Numbered from the stretch's first letter, positions 27,646 to 38,366 are shown. The stretch is DNA of 64,000 bases from Singulisphaera sp. GP187 (GCF_900129635.1 NZ_FSRB01000001.1:2209501-2273500), one strand, 5' to 3'. Notes: generated by a model from the letters alone, not told the origin. A program made the numbers and translations.

Positions 27646-29421
27646 GTGAGCGCTCGCACCTGGTTCCTCCTTGGGGTCCTGTTTCTGCATCATTCCGCAT
27701 TCGCGGCAGAAACGCCCAACGTGGTGGTGATCCTGTCCGACGATCAGGGGTGGGGAGACCTGAGTGTCAACGGTAACGTCAACCTCAGGACTCCGAACCT
27801 CGATTCGCTGGCACGTGACGGCGCCCGGTTCGAACGATTCTACGTCTGCCCTGTTTGCGCACCGACTCGGGCCGAGTTCCTCACGGGACGATACCACCCT
27901 CGGGGCGGCGTCCGCGGGGTGACGAGCGGTGGGGAACGCCTCGACCTGGATGAAAAAACTATCGCAGATACGTTCAAAAGCGCAGGTTACGCGACGGGTG
28001 CCTTCGGCAAGTGGCATAACGGCACCCAGTTTCCCTACCACCCCAATGCCCGTGGATTCAACGAATACTATGGATTCACCTCAGGACATTGGGGCGAATA
28101 CTTCAACCCGCCCCTCGAGCATAACGGCCAGCCGGTCCAAGGCCACGGTTTCATCACCGACGACTTGACCGATCATGCGATTACGTTCATCAAAGCCAGC
28201 AAGGACCGCCCCTTCTTTTGCTACTTGCCGTTCAATACACCCCACTCCCCCATGCAAGTGCCCGACCGGTCTTACGACAAATTCAAAAACGCCGATTTGA
28301 AGTTGCGTGCCCTGGGATCGGAGCGCGAAGACTTGGCAATGACCCGCGTCGCGCTCGCCCTGTGCGAAAATATTGATGAGAATGTCGGACGCGTGCTCAA
28401 GACCCTCGAGGAATTGAGCCTGGATCGGAACACAATCGTCCTCTACTTCTCCGACAATGGGCCGAATAGCTGGCGCTGGAACGGTGGAATGCGCGGGCGG
28501 AAAGGGTCCACCGACGAGGGGGGCGTGCGCTCTCCCTTGTTGATCCGATGGCCGGAACAGATTCGACCGGGGACCCACGTGAAGAGGATCTCCGGGGCGA
28601 TCGACTTGTTGCCGACCCTCGCCGACCTAGCGGGCATTCCGGTCAAACCCGTCAAGCCCTTCGATGGCATCAGCCTCGCGCCTCTCTTGCTTGGCACCGC
28701 CCTCGAGAACCAGCCGGACCGAATGATCTTCTCGCACTGGAACGGCAAGGTGAGCGTCCGATCCCAGGAGTACCGCCTCGACGCCGCCAATCGGCTCTAC
28801 GACATGGTGCGCGACCCGGGGCAACAGCGCGACGTGACACCAGATCACCCCGAGGTCTCCGCACGGCTGATTCAGGCCGTCGCCGGCTGGAAAGCGGACG
28901 TCCTCCCCGAGCTTAACAAGCAGGATGACCGCCCATTCCCCGTCGGCTATCGCGAGTTCCCCTCGACGATCCTCCCCGCTCGTGACGGCTTGCCCCACGG
29001 CAAGGTGCGACGAAGCGCCAATGCGCCCAACTGCTCGTACTTCACGAACTGGAGCAGCACCGACGACCGGATCACCTGGGACATCGAAGTGAACACCGGG
29101 GGGCGCTACGAAGCGGTCATCCACTACACCTGTGCGTCCGCGGACGTTGGATCCGAAATCGAGTTAAGCTTGAATGAACAACGGTTTCGAGGCAAGGTTA
29201 TTGAGGCCTACGATCCGCCGCTCCGGGGAAAAGAGCACGACCGCGTACCCCGTGGTGGTGAGTCCTATGTGAAAGACTTCAAACCGTTGAGCCTCGGGAT
29301 TACCTCACTCAAGCCGGGACGCGGGCTGCTCACGCTCCGCGCGCTGGCCGTTCCCAGCCAACAGGTGATTGACGTGCGATCGGTTGTGCTCAGACTCATC
29401 GAGCCGGACGGTCCAGGCTGA
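27646..29421 (+). CDS. Secreted sulfatase with C-terminal carbohydrate-binding-like domain
   Basis: A 591-residue sulfatase. A GTG at 27646 was chosen because AAGGA lies eight bases upstream and a signal peptide ([17 protein letters not shown]) begins at once; the frame stays open to 27598, but those residues look untranslated. Metal ligands are in [10 protein letters not shown], the formylglycine site is C71-A-P-T-R, and [11 protein letters not shown] and [10 protein letters not shown] complete the active site. After the catalytic domain (about 430 residues) comes a beta-rich extension ([20 protein letters not shown]) like a CBM6/35-type or DUF5077-like binding domain. It probably desulfates an algal or host glycan. 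Confidence 0.93.
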   Translation: MSARTWFLLGVLFLHHSAFAAETPNVVVILSDDQGWGDLSVNGNVNLRTPNLDSLARDGARFERFYVCPVCAPTRAEFLTGRYHPRGGVRGVTSGGERLDLDEKTIADTFKSAGYATGAFGKWHNGTQFPYHPNARGFNEYYGFTSGHWGEYFNPPLEHNGQPVQGHGFITDDLTDHAITFIKASKDRPFFCYLPFNTPHSPMQVPDRSYDKFKNADLKLRALGSEREDLAMTRVALALCENIDENVGRVLKTLEELSLDRNTIVLYFSDNGPNSWRWNGGMRGRKGSTDEGGVRSPLLIRWPEQIRPGTHVKRISGAIDLLPTLADLAGIPVKPVKPFDGISLAPLLLGTALENQPDRMIFSHWNGKVSVRSQEYRLDAANRLYDMVRDPGQQRDVTPDHPEVSARLIQAVAGWKADVLPELNKQDDRPFPVGYREFPSTILPARDGLPHGKVRRSANAPNCSYFTNWSSTDDRITWDIEVNTGGRYEAVIHYTCASADVGSEIELSLNEQRFRGKVIEAYDPPLRGKEHDRVPRGGESYVKDFKPLSLGITSLKPGRGLLTLRALAVPSQQVIDVRSVVLRLIEPDGPG

Positions 29422-29670
29422 TCGCCGGCCGTCCGGACTCCCGGAAGTTACACGTCGGGGTTTCACCTCAAATGTCAAATCGCGGGACCTTTAACGAAGG
29501 TGGCGGATTCAGCAGCGCGACCTGCGATTCGCTGTAATCCGAGTGTAAACGCCATCTCTCGCCGCGAGAGCCGAGTCCGATAATCTCGCACGGAAGCCTC
29601 GACAAAAGACCCGGCGCGGTTGTCCCCGCGCGGGTTTTCAGGGTATGCGAGGCGCCGGGAATCTGTCGGC

Positions 29671-31104
29671 ATGGCCGGGGCCACGTTTCTTCGAGCGACT
29701 CGCCTGGGACCGCTCCTCACCGCACTCCTGGTGATTCTCTCCGGGTCGACCTCGGGCGAGACGCTGAGCGGAAAGATCCGTTCGATCGATAGGATCGCTC
29801 GTACCGTCAACGTTCAAGCGCTCGGTTCCGGAGCGGACCGGACCCTGCGAATCGACCGTGAGTCCGTCGTCGCCGGGCTTCCTGGATCGCAAGAGTGGGC
29901 GGGGCTGGGCGTCGGCCAGTTGGTTCGGGTCACGCTTGAGGCCGAGACCGCAACCATCAAGAAACTCCAGGTTGTCGTGTCCCCGACGGCCACCGGCGCA
30001 GCTTTGACGACAGCCCCCGTGATTCAAGAGGTCGCCACGCGGGCGGATGCCAACCGCCTCTATGGGCTAACGACTGCAACGGTCAGGTCGATTGAGGCGG
30101 TATTATCGTATGAAATGATGGTGCCCGGTGTGAGGGCGACCGAGTGGGTGGTGGTCGCGGCCCAGGCGCCTGAGTTGCCCGGTCAGATGAACGCTCGCTC
30201 GTCCATGGATCCAGGAGGCCATCCCACCTGGGACTTGAGCCCCGGGCATCGTCCCTTGCTGGTCAGTCGGATCGCCGCGAACGCACACGAGAATACCAAC
30301 AGAATCACGGCACGAGTCCAGTATCATTCGACCCTCATGTCGCGCCACCTCGATCGACGACAGGCCGGTGATCAGGGGACGGAGACTGACGCGATTCCGC
30401 TGGGAGCCGAGGAACGACGACGCGCCCTGGCGAAAGGCGGAACCTATGAGTCGGACGCACCCGAGTTCCGCCGCTGGATGAGCGCGGAGTCGTTGGCGAT
30501 GCAGCCGCAAGAGTCAGAGATCGACTATGCCAGGCGCGTCTTTCTCGTCATCAAGCGAAGCTTCACTTATGAATACCATGAGACCCTGGATCGCCGCCTC
30601 TCGCGCGTCTGCGCGGCGCGACGGTCCGATTGCGGTGGGTTGTCGATTCTCTTCGCCGCGGCCCTGCGAACCCAGGGGATCCCGGCCCGAATCTTGGTGG
30701 GCCGCTGGGCCAAGTCCGCCGAACCGGGCGCCCAGCTCGGTGGATCCGCCTATCACCAGTGGCACGTGAAAGCGGAGTTCTACGCAGATGGGGTGGGTTG
30801 GATCCCAGCCGACCCCGCCGCGGGCCTCGTCTACGACCAGTCCGCCGAGGGCCTGCGCAACTTCGGGCACGACGAGGGTGACTTTCTCACCTTGCACGTG
30901 GACCCCGACCTGGTCCTCGACACGGTCCACTTCGGACCGCAGCCGACCCCCTTCCTCAACGGCGGGCTCGGCGTCTGGGTGGTCGGCAGCGGGTCGCTCG
31001 TGAATCCGCGCGTCCGCCAGGATTGGCAGGTCCGCGAGGTCGGAGCGCCCTCTCGACTCAACCGATTGGCCGAATCGATGAGGAGCACTCCCACGCCGCG
31101 GTAG
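29671..31104 (+). CDS. Secreted transglutaminase-like (papain-fold) protein
   Basis: A 477-residue exported protein. The ATG at 29671 gives a signal peptide (LGPLLTALLVILSGSTSGE); an earlier ATG at 29620 adds a basic stretch that would weaken it. A small beta domain (SGKIRSIDRIARTVNVQ) is followed by a middle domain and a transglutaminase core with a complete triad: Cys321 in RSDCGGLSILFAAALR, His365 in HQWHVKAEFY and Asp381 in WIPADPAAG. Bacterial members are usually proteases or peptide-modifying enzymes. It converges with the ceramidase-like gene only 23 bases away, with no clear terminator between them. Confidence 0.9.
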   Translation: MAGATFLRATRLGPLLTALLVILSGSTSGETLSGKIRSIDRIARTVNVQALGSGADRTLRIDRESVVAGLPGSQEWAGLGVGQLVRVTLEAETATIKKLQVVVSPTATGAALTTAPVIQEVATRADANRLYGLTTATVRSIEAVLSYEMMVPGVRATEWVVVAAQAPELPGQMNARSSMDPGGHPTWDLSPGHRPLLVSRIAANAHENTNRITARVQYHSTLMSRHLDRRQAGDQGTETDAIPLGAEERRRALAKGGTYESDAPEFRRWMSAESLAMQPQESEIDYARRVFLVIKRSFTYEYHETLDRRLSRVCAARRSDCGGLSILFAAALRTQGIPARILVGRWAKSAEPGAQLGGSAYHQWHVKAEFYADGVGWIPADPAAGLVYDQSAEGLRNFGHDEGDFLTLHVDPDLVLDTVHFGPQPTPFLNGGLGVWVVGSGSLVNPRVRQDWQVREVGAPSRLNRLAESMRSTPTPR

Positions 31105-31127
31105 CCGTTCTGCTTCAATTCCTCAGC

Positions 31128-32669
31128 TCATTGCCGCTGAGGTGCGACATCGCCGTAGGGCCAGGGCTTGCCCTTGAAGAGGGGGCGGCGGGCCGGCTCG
31201 GGCACAACGCCCGGCTTGAGCTGCTTGGCAAGCTCGATCCCGGTGTCGCGCATCTGGCTCCCGCCGGTGATCTCGAGGTTGCTGTAGCTCGTCAGTCGCG
31301 TTTCGTATCCGCCACCATGCTCGTCGAACGCATCCTCCGTCGGCACATAACCCACGCAACCGTTGGCGAGTGACACGGGAAAGGTGAACGGGAACCCGCT
31401 CCCCTTCTTGATATCGAGGCCGAAGCGGCAGAAGTATTCCGCCGGATTGGTGACGAAGACGGCCGGCCCAACCTGAACCACTTGCACCTCGACTTCGGCC
31501 GCCGGCTCCTTCTTGAGCAAGGCGTCGAGCATCAGCGTTTCCTTGGCGAAGGTCCATTCGGTCGGATCGGCCTTCGCCTTATCGCCCTCGATCAGGGCCA
31601 GGCTGGCATTCACTCGCTCCGGCGCAGGCACCCGGCGCTTGATTTCCCAGACCTTGGTTTTGGACGCAATCGGAGTCAGGATCCCCGGCTCCATCGTGAG
31701 CAAGGTCTTCAAAGCCTCAGCGCCGATCTTGCCGCCGACGAGCTGCGCCCACCGATCTCCGGTCGGGTAGACGAACGGGCTCTGGTTGTCGACCTGCGTG
31801 ACGTCTCCCGACGCCCCGGCCACGAACACGACCACACAGTCCTTGCCGTAGTACCCCTGGATCACCTTCTCCAAGTAGTAGATATAATTGGCTGAGATCC
31901 CCCCCGGGCTCGTGGTCGCATGGCAAGAGAAATTCACGATGCAACCGAGCAGCTTGCTCGGATCCTTCGCGTCCCAGGCCCCGATCACACCCACCTCGGG
32001 ATCCACCGGACCGGCCGGCTTGACGATCTCGGGGTTGCCCAGCCCGGGGTGCGTGACCGATCGACCGTTACGCATCAGGAACCGCCGATTGAATGCAACC
32101 TGGTCCTCAACCCCCTTGCCAACCCCGGCGCGGGCTTCGACGCGACGGTCGTGGGCGTCGCAGATCACGTCGATCAACGCCTGGTCAACCTTGGCCAGGT
32201 AGACCGGATCCGCATTGGTCGACTGCTTGTAGGCAAGTTCCTGCACCAGTGGTGACGCGTGATCGAACTCGCCGGGGAGCATCCAACCGCAAGGTCCCGA
32301 CGAGTGCGAATGCGACGCACCGATCAAGATCGCGTCGGCGGGAATCCCGGTCTTCTCATGAACTGCCTTGCGAACTTTCAAAACCGTGTCCCGGCGAATC
32401 CCGAGTGCGTCGATTCCCACGACGGCCACTTTCGACTGGCCGTCATCGAAGACCGAGGCCCGGACCTTGCAAGGATCATGAACCGTCTTGTGGTACGACT
32501 TGCCGTAACCGCCAGGAGCCTCCATGCCGATGTCGGGGGTAATGTCCCGCTCGGCAAAGCCCGACTTGAAGACGGGCGCCGCGGGGGCTTTCTCCGGTTC
32601 GGCGGCGAGGCCCGCCGAAGCCAGCAGTGGCAGGCTCAGCGCGAGCGCGCGGGTTAGGAACGGTCTCAT
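31128..32669 (-). CDS. Secreted neutral/alkaline ceramidase-like hydrolase
   Basis: A 513-residue protein with a signal peptide (ALALSLPLLASAGLAAEP) and the neutral/alkaline non-lysosomal ceramidase N-terminal domain. Seen are KSGFAERDITPDIGMEAPGGYG at the start of the domain, VVGIDALGI, and the metal-binding GASHSHSSGPCG. The C-terminal immunoglobulin-like domain of true ceramidases is absent, as in many planctomycete relatives, which may act on other amides or esters. Its ATG overlaps the stop of the upstream cytochrome gene by four bases (ATGA), so the two are made together. Confidence 0.9.
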   Translation of the reverse strand: MRPFLTRALALSLPLLASAGLAAEPEKAPAAPVFKSGFAERDITPDIGMEAPGGYGKSYHKTVHDPCKVRASVFDDGQSKVAVVGIDALGIRRDTVLKVRKAVHEKTGIPADAILIGASHSHSSGPCGWMLPGEFDHASPLVQELAYKQSTNADPVYLAKVDQALIDVICDAHDRRVEARAGVGKGVEDQVAFNRRFLMRNGRSVTHPGLGNPEIVKPAGPVDPEVGVIGAWDAKDPSKLLGCIVNFSCHATTSPGGISANYIYYLEKVIQGYYGKDCVVVFVAGASGDVTQVDNQSPFVYPTGDRWAQLVGGKIGAEALKTLLTMEPGILTPIASKTKVWEIKRRVPAPERVNASLALIEGDKAKADPTEWTFAKETLMLDALLKKEPAAEVEVQVVQVGPAVFVTNPAEYFCRFGLDIKKGSGFPFTFPVSLANGCVGYVPTEDAFDEHGGGYETRLTSYSNLEITGGSQMRDTGIELAKQLKPGVVPEPARRPLFKGKPWPYGDVAPQRQ

Positions 32670-35600
32670 CGTGCGGGTTCCTCTTGGGGTCGATCGAGTT
32701 CGCCTTCACCCTTCAAATAAGCGAGCAGATCGGCAAACTCCTGCTTCGAGATGTTCTTCTCCAGCCCTTGCGGCATCAGCGACTGCTTGCTGGCCGCGAG
32801 CTCTTCCACCTCGGTGCGGAGGATCGTGTCTTCCTTGCCCAGAGGTTGGCGGAGCGTCAGGCTCGTCGGCGTCTCCGAAGCGATCAGGCCGGTCAGGACG
32901 CGACCGTCCTTGGTCGCCACCGTGTACGCGGCGAAGCCTTGCGTGATCTCATGATCAGGCACGAGGATGTGCAGCAGGATCGCCGGCTTCTCCTGGTTGC
33001 GAATCCCGAAGAGGTCGGGGCCGACGGCCGATCCCTCGCGGTCCAGGCGGTGGCAGGACGCACACTCGCGACGGAAGACGACCAAGCCCTTGGCGGGGTC
33101 AGGCTTCAAGCTCACCACATCCTTGAATTCGTCGTAAACCTTCGCCCGATCCCCCGCGACCGCGCCGAAAAGCGCGTTCGCTCGCTCGCGAATTTTGACG
33201 TCTCGACTTTGGGTGAGCTGGCGGCGCCGGAGCGCGTCGATGACCCCCGGGGAAACACGTCCCGACTCCAGCGCAGTCAGCAGGCCCGGGATGTGCTGGG
33301 ACTGGGAGATCAAGGCGGACAGGACTTCATCACGAACCGCCGGAGAAAACGAAGCGAACCGGCTGGGTTCCAGCAGCGCCTCCGCGACTCGATCATCGCG
33401 TTGCACGCCGAGCGCCCGAACGGCCGCAACCTGGATCTCCCGTGAATCTTGCCGGGCGAGCAACGTCAGGAGCGTCTCGCCCGCTTGAGCGAAGTCGGCG
33501 AAGGCGAGCAGGCCGACGGCGGCTTCGCGTTGCTCGACGGCCCGCCCCTGGTCCAGGGCCGATTCATTCATCGCGGTCAGAAGCTTGCGAGCCGCCCCCT
33601 CCGAGGCCTGGTTCTCGGGATCATGGCCCACGACCGAATCGAGCACGCTGCCCGATTGGCCCCCCTTGAGACGGCCTCGCCCCGCCTCACAGAGTCCGGT
33701 GAGAAGCGCCGCCTGCTCGGCCGGGGAGAAGCTCGAGGAGTCCGCGAGTAGGGGGCGGATCAAGGCGGGCCATGCCTCGGTCGGCTGGCTGTCGCCGAGC
33801 AATCGCCCGAATTCCTTGAGGAGCTCGGGCGCTGGGGAGGCGGTGTCGCGCGGACGTTGTTGCAGAGCGGTCAGGAACCCGGTCTCGCGACCGGACAGAG
33901 AGCTGAAAACGACGGCTCGGAGCCAACGGTCCGCCCCATCACGGGCGGCGATCCGTGCCAGGGCCTGAGCGATCGCGGGGGCCTCGGCGGTCGGCGCGGT
34001 CCCCGCCGAAATCGCGCCCAGGGTGATCGCGGTCTGGAACCGGACCCGCGGATCATTGTCGTCCGCACATGGCAAGACATCCGCAAGCCATCCCTTGTTC
34101 GTTGCGAGTCGAGTCTCGACGAGTTGGAGGGCATGCTCACGAACCGGCGCCGCGGCGTGTTTCAGAAGGGGCCTCAACGTGTCATCAGTGAGCGCGTCGA
34201 ACGACTCGAGGAGATGAAGGGCATGAACGACCGCGACCGGATCGGCCTTGGGATCGGCGACGATCGCGCGGAGGGGCGCGACGGCCTCCCCATTTTTACG
34301 CTCGAGGAGCAGACGGTGGGCGGTGTCACGCCTCCAGCCGACTTGATTGCGGAGCGTCTCGCACAGCTCCTGGGTCGTGGCGTCGCCGAGCGCGACTTTC
34401 CGGCGAACTTTCAATTGGTCGGGGCTGAGATCGTCGCGGACGACCCGCCAGATCCGTCCCATCCCCTTGCCCCCTTCAAAGTCGGTTCGCTTGCGAATCT
34501 CGACGGGCAGGTAGTCGGGATGCTCGATCGTTTTGCGGTACATGTCGCAAACGTAGAGCGCTCCGTCGGGACCGCTTGTCAGGAAGACGGGCCGGCACCA
34601 GTTGTCGCGACTCGCCAGGAACTCCGCCCCCTTGATGGCCGGATACGCGGCGAAGGTGGCGCCTTGCGGGTCAAGGCGATCGACGTGCACGAGGTTCCCG
34701 GTCGGGTCGCACGAGAAGACCTGGCCTCGATACGCGTCGGGCAGTCCATCCCCTCGAAACACGGTCACGGCGCAGGCCGCGGTGAACGTTCCGGCATGAG
34801 AATCGGCGGTCGTGACGTTGCGGCTGATCGGGAACAATTTCGCCGCGGCGCCATGCCCTTTGAGCGGTTCGGCGACGGTCTCGGCCGGGCAGTTTTGCAC
34901 TGTACCCGAAAAGGCGAGATGCGGGTTGCGTCGGAGCGTCTTCGACGAGAGCACCACGTGCTGCACTTGCACTCGATTGTAACAGATGAACCGGCGTCCA
35001 AACTCGTCGAACGTGATCCCGAACTGAGCCCCGCCGTCGGCCGCCTCGCCGGACGTTCCGTCGGGGTGGAACCGGAAGTCGGTGCGGCTCAGGGCAACTG
35101 AATCCGAGACCGAAGGCGCGTGGACCTGGCCCCCTTGCAGCCCACTCGTGACGTAGACCCAATTGTCGATCGAAAGCGTGGGATGGCTCACGCGGAGCTG
35201 GGTCGACCCCTTGGTGTCGAAGCCGGTGAACAACACCCGCCGTTCGTCGGCCTTGCCGTCACCATCCGTGTCGCGCAAGTAGAGCACGTCAGGTGCACAT
35301 GTCACGATGAGGCCACCACGCCAAGGCAAGACGCCGTTGGGAAAAGTCAGACCCTCGGCGAATTCGGAGCGTTTGTCCATCGTTCCGTCGCCGTCGGTGT
35401 CTTCCAGAAGCGCAATGCGACCGATCGCGGGCCGGCCCTCGCCGGGTCCGGTCGGGTAGCCGCGATTCTCGGCCACGTAGAGCCGCCCTCGCTCGTCGAA
35501 TGCCATCGCCACCGGGCTTGCAATCAGCGGCTCACTCGCCACCAATTCCAGGCGCAGACCAGGCTGGAGCTGGAACGACTGCCGAGCCTTCTCCGGCGCG

Positions 35601-35791
35601 AACGGTCCCTCCGGCGCCGGTGCGGGCGCGTCCGGCTTCGCACTCTCCTTGGGTGCTTGCGCCATCACGGCAACACTCAACAGAAGAGCGCCCATGAGTG
35701 CCAGCGTGACGGGAATCTTCGAGCGACCGAGCTTGTTCAAGACACGCCAACGCCGCGGCGCCGGTGTTACGAGATCGACACCAATGGTCAT
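32666..35791 (-). CDS. Secreted PVC-type dehydrogenase propeller / HEAT / cytochrome c protein (second copy)
   Basis: A 1041-residue relative of the protein at 3192-6188. A signal peptide (PVTLALMGALLLSVAVMAQA) is followed by a proline-rich linker, the dehydrogenase propeller (LQPGLRLELVASEPLIASPV, DTDGDGTMDKRS), HEAT-like repeats (about 470-880) and a c-type heme site C910-A-S-C-H with a likely Met ligand in SLMPQGL. The ATG at 35791 was chosen because an earlier ATG at 35929 adds a Cys- and Ser-rich segment unlike any export signal. It overlaps the ceramidase-like gene by four bases and lies 223 bases downstream of the double DUF1080 gene. Periplasmic oxidation of a sugar or alcohol is the inferred role. 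Confidence 0.9.
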   Translation of the reverse strand: MTIGVDLVTPAPRRWRVLNKLGRSKIPVTLALMGALLLSVAVMAQAPKESAKPDAPAPAPEGPFAPEKARQSFQLQPGLRLELVASEPLIASPVAMAFDERGRLYVAENRGYPTGPGEGRPAIGRIALLEDTDGDGTMDKRSEFAEGLTFPNGVLPWRGGLIVTCAPDVLYLRDTDGDGKADERRVLFTGFDTKGSTQLRVSHPTLSIDNWVYVTSGLQGGQVHAPSVSDSVALSRTDFRFHPDGTSGEAADGGAQFGITFDEFGRRFICYNRVQVQHVVLSSKTLRRNPHLAFSGTVQNCPAETVAEPLKGHGAAAKLFPISRNVTTADSHAGTFTAACAVTVFRGDGLPDAYRGQVFSCDPTGNLVHVDRLDPQGATFAAYPAIKGAEFLASRDNWCRPVFLTSGPDGALYVCDMYRKTIEHPDYLPVEIRKRTDFEGGKGMGRIWRVVRDDLSPDQLKVRRKVALGDATTQELCETLRNQVGWRRDTAHRLLLERKNGEAVAPLRAIVADPKADPVAVVHALHLLESFDALTDDTLRPLLKHAAAPVREHALQLVETRLATNKGWLADVLPCADDNDPRVRFQTAITLGAISAGTAPTAEAPAIAQALARIAARDGADRWLRAVVFSSLSGRETGFLTALQQRPRDTASPAPELLKEFGRLLGDSQPTEAWPALIRPLLADSSSFSPAEQAALLTGLCEAGRGRLKGGQSGSVLDSVVGHDPENQASEGAARKLLTAMNESALDQGRAVEQREAAVGLLAFADFAQAGETLLTLLARQDSREIQVAAVRALGVQRDDRVAEALLEPSRFASFSPAVRDEVLSALISQSQHIPGLLTALESGRVSPGVIDALRRRQLTQSRDVKIRERANALFGAVAGDRAKVYDEFKDVVSLKPDPAKGLVVFRRECASCHRLDREGSAVGPDLFGIRNQEKPAILLHILVPDHEITQGFAAYTVATKDGRVLTGLIASETPTSLTLRQPLGKEDTILRTEVEELAASKQSLMPQGLEKNISKQEFADLLAYLKGEGELDRPQEEPAR

Positions 35792-36014
35792 CCAGGATGC
35801 TCCCGTGCAGGTGGAGGAAGGAGGATTGCAGATCGACCGGGAGAAGGCGGGGCTGCGACAATTGCATCGTATCGAGCAAGAGTTGGCCGGGGCAAGCGAC
35901 GATCGACTCTTCGAAGCGACTCCCGGCATGAGTCCATGCCGTCGCCGTCGAAACGACTCGACGCGACGGCATGGTTCATTCCTTACGAAATCGAAACTGG
36001 GGTGCAGTCAGGGC

Positions 36015-37388
36015 TCAGGGAAGTTCTCGGATCTTGATATCCTTGAACTCAACCGGTGACCCTTCGGATTCGAGGCAGAGATAGCCCTTGGCGGGCACGG
36101 CGCCGCTACCGCCCGACACTTCCTCGCCGTTCACCCAGAGCCGAACCTCACCGTTGATGGCCCGGACGTAGTAATGGTTCCACTCACCGACCCCCTTGCT
36201 GAGGTTCTTCCGGGGAAAGCTGCGGGAGCCGTCGGGGGAGAGCGGAGGGAACGGCGTCAACTTGGACGTCCCCACCGGGAAGATGTCTCCATTGGTGGAG
36301 AAGAAGGTTCCATCCTTGCCGGTCTGCTTCTTGTAGAGGTCGAAGTAGCCGTGGTCGAGCATCTGCACTTCGATCCCTCCGCGCGGGAGCGTCCCGGGCT
36401 TGATCCCCTCCAGGGCGGCTTCGGGAGCCCAGACGAAGATCCCGGAGTTCCCGCCCGAGCGATGGTGCTTCCAACGCGCAACGAGCTCGAAATTCTCGTA
36501 CGGCTTCGCGCTCCGAGTGACCCCGACCGGTTGCCCGGTGCAGAAGACGCCGCCATCCTTCCAGGTCCAGGTGTCCGGGGCGCCGTTGACGTGGGCGAAG
36601 TCGGCTTCGCCCAGCAGCTTCCAACCCGGTCCCGTCCCGTCCAGGAACGCTTTGGGCGGGCTGGACGGATCCTCGGAGTCCGGCAGATCCTGGATCCGGA
36701 TGTTCCGCCAGCGCACTTCCATCGGTTCGGTCTTGTCGCCAACGCCGTGGACCTGGAGCGCGATGAAGCCGGTCGGGGTCATCGAGTCGGTCAGGTCGGC
36801 GGCCGGCACTCCATTGAGCCAGGTCTTGATCGAATCGCCCTTGGCCTCGATTCGAAACGTGTTCCAGTCGTTGTGCTTGAACGCCTTCTGGGCCGGTTCA
36901 TTCTTCTCGAGGTTGTTCAGCCAGCCTCGGCGGCCTTCGTCGTAGATTCCACCCGTCCAGGCGCGGGGGGTGGTATCGATTTCCACCTGGTAGCCGTGGA
37001 CCCGACCGGCCGGAATTTTCAGCACCTTATCATTAGCCGTGACTTCCTGATTCCGGTCGTAGCTATGGCTGCGAATCTGAACACCCGAGTTGAGTCCATC
37101 CTGAACCTTGAATTCCAGTTCGAGGATGAAATTTCCGTGGTAGCCCGTGGTGCAGAGGAATGAGTTGCCGGTCTTCGGGACCGTGGTACCGACAATCTCA
37201 CCATTGTCGATCCGGTAATTCGCCTTCCCCCCCTGCTGGACCCAACCCGCGAGGCTCTTGCCATTGAACAGCTCGACCCACTTCTCGGTCGACGGCTCGA
37301 CGGCCCGGCCGCTCGAACCGACCCCCAGAATGCCGAGCACCGCAAGGCCCACGGCCAGCGGGCCAATCTGTCTTGAGAAATTCCGCAC
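36015..37388 (-). CDS. Secreted protein with two DUF1080 (3-keto-disaccharide hydrolase-like) domains
   Basis: A 457-residue exported protein. A GTG at 37388 is preferred because AAGGAA lies about seven bases upstream; the longer ATG reading starts 54 bases earlier. After a signal peptide (LAVGLAVLGILGVGSSGRA) come two concanavalin-like DUF1080 domains: WVELFNGKSLAGWVQQGG to about residue 230, and GPGWKLLGEADFAHV to the end. Each has the binding-site hallmarks GLNSGVQIR / GGNSGIFVW and NDWNTFRIEA / GEWNHYYVRA. Characterised DUF1080 enzymes cleave 3-keto-glycosides made by sugar oxidation, which fits the adjacent dehydrogenase-like cytochrome gene. Confidence 0.92.
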   Translation of the reverse strand: MRNFSRQIGPLAVGLAVLGILGVGSSGRAVEPSTEKWVELFNGKSLAGWVQQGGKANYRIDNGEIVGTTVPKTGNSFLCTTGYHGNFILELEFKVQDGLNSGVQIRSHSYDRNQEVTANDKVLKIPAGRVHGYQVEIDTTPRAWTGGIYDEGRRGWLNNLEKNEPAQKAFKHNDWNTFRIEAKGDSIKTWLNGVPAADLTDSMTPTGFIALQVHGVGDKTEPMEVRWRNIRIQDLPDSEDPSSPPKAFLDGTGPGWKLLGEADFAHVNGAPDTWTWKDGGVFCTGQPVGVTRSAKPYENFELVARWKHHRSGGNSGIFVWAPEAALEGIKPGTLPRGGIEVQMLDHGYFDLYKKQTGKDGTFFSTNGDIFPVGTSKLTPFPPLSPDGSRSFPRKNLSKGVGEWNHYYVRAINGEVRLWVNGEEVSGGSGAVPAKGYLCLESEGSPVEFKDIKIRELP

Positions 37389-37448
37389 GCGTCGTTCCTT
37401 TCGAGGGGAGAGGGAATCAATCCTGTCACTTGAAGTTTTCAATATTCT

Positions 37449-38366
37449 TCAATTTGCGGATTTGAAAATCCCGGCCGACTTCATCCAGGCTTCGGCTCGA
37501 AGGGGCCAGGACGAGACGAGATCCTTGGAGGGCCGCAGGCCATAGCCATGTCCACCGCGCGGGTAGAGGTGCATCTCGACCGGCACGTTCGCCTGCTTCA
37601 AGGCGAGGTAGTAGACGATGCTCGACTCAACCCGAACGCCATCGTCCTCGGTCTGTACCAGGAACGTGGGAGGCGTCTGCGCATCCACCTTCACGGGAGG
37701 AGCGAGCGCATCGTCCTTGGTCGCCAGGTAGGCTGGATAGACCAGGAGGGTGAAATTCGGCCGGGAGCTGAGTCGATCGGCATCGTCCCCGAGTTCATAG
37801 GTCCGTGGCATGGAGTCGGTGCTCAAGAGAGCGGCCAGATGCCCGCCGGCCGAGAATCCGAGGACGCCGATCCGATCGGGGTCGAGCTTCCATTCCTGAG
37901 CGCGATGTCGGATCAGGCGAAGCGCCCGCTGGGCGTCCTGGATGGGTGCCTCGTGCCGTTCACGTCCGGCATGGGCCGGTACGCGATACTTCAAGACGAC
38001 GGCGGTCACCCCCAGCGTGTTGAGCCACTCCGCGACCTCGGTTCCCTCCTTGTTGTAGGCCAGAATCTTGTAGGCCCCGCCGGGGCAGATCAAGACGGCC
38101 GCGCCGGTGTTCTGCTCCGGCTTGGGCCGGTAGACGGTGATCGTGGGCCGCGTGACGTCGGTAATCCGGATCGTCGAATCGCCTGGTTTGAGCGGTTGTT
38201 GCGCCTCGTGGTCGACGTCGCGACTCTCGCCGGGCGCACCGGACGGCCAGAGGAGAATCGGGGCAAGTGCCTTCGCCTCTTCAGCCCGGCTAGCGAGCGG
38301 CTGCAGCAGCAGGAGAAAGCCCAGCGCGGTCGCGATCGGCCCGTAACAACGCAACGAATGGTGCAT
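37449..38366 (-). CDS. Secreted alpha/beta hydrolase, acetyl-esterase/xylan-esterase-like
   Basis: A 305-residue exported esterase. The signal peptide precedes EEAKALAPILLWPSGAPGE, a common opening in planctomycete esterases. The oxyanion region is LICPGGAYKIL, the nucleophile elbow GFSAGGHLAALL, and the catalytic His in PRGGHGYGLRPS. Close relatives remove acetyl or other acyl groups from polysaccharides. It is 60 bases upstream of the DUF1080 gene on the same strand and probably shares its transcript. Confidence 0.92.
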   Translation of the reverse strand: MHHSLRCYGPIATALGFLLLLQPLASRAEEAKALAPILLWPSGAPGESRDVDHEAQQPLKPGDSTIRITDVTRPTITVYRPKPEQNTGAAVLICPGGAYKILAYNKEGTEVAEWLNTLGVTAVVLKYRVPAHAGRERHEAPIQDAQRALRLIRHRAQEWKLDPDRIGVLGFSAGGHLAALLSTDSMPRTYELGDDADRLSSRPNFTLLVYPAYLATKDDALAPPVKVDAQTPPTFLVQTEDDGVRVESSIVYYLALKQANVPVEMHLYPRGGHGYGLRPSKDLVSSWPLRAEAWMKSAGIFKSAN

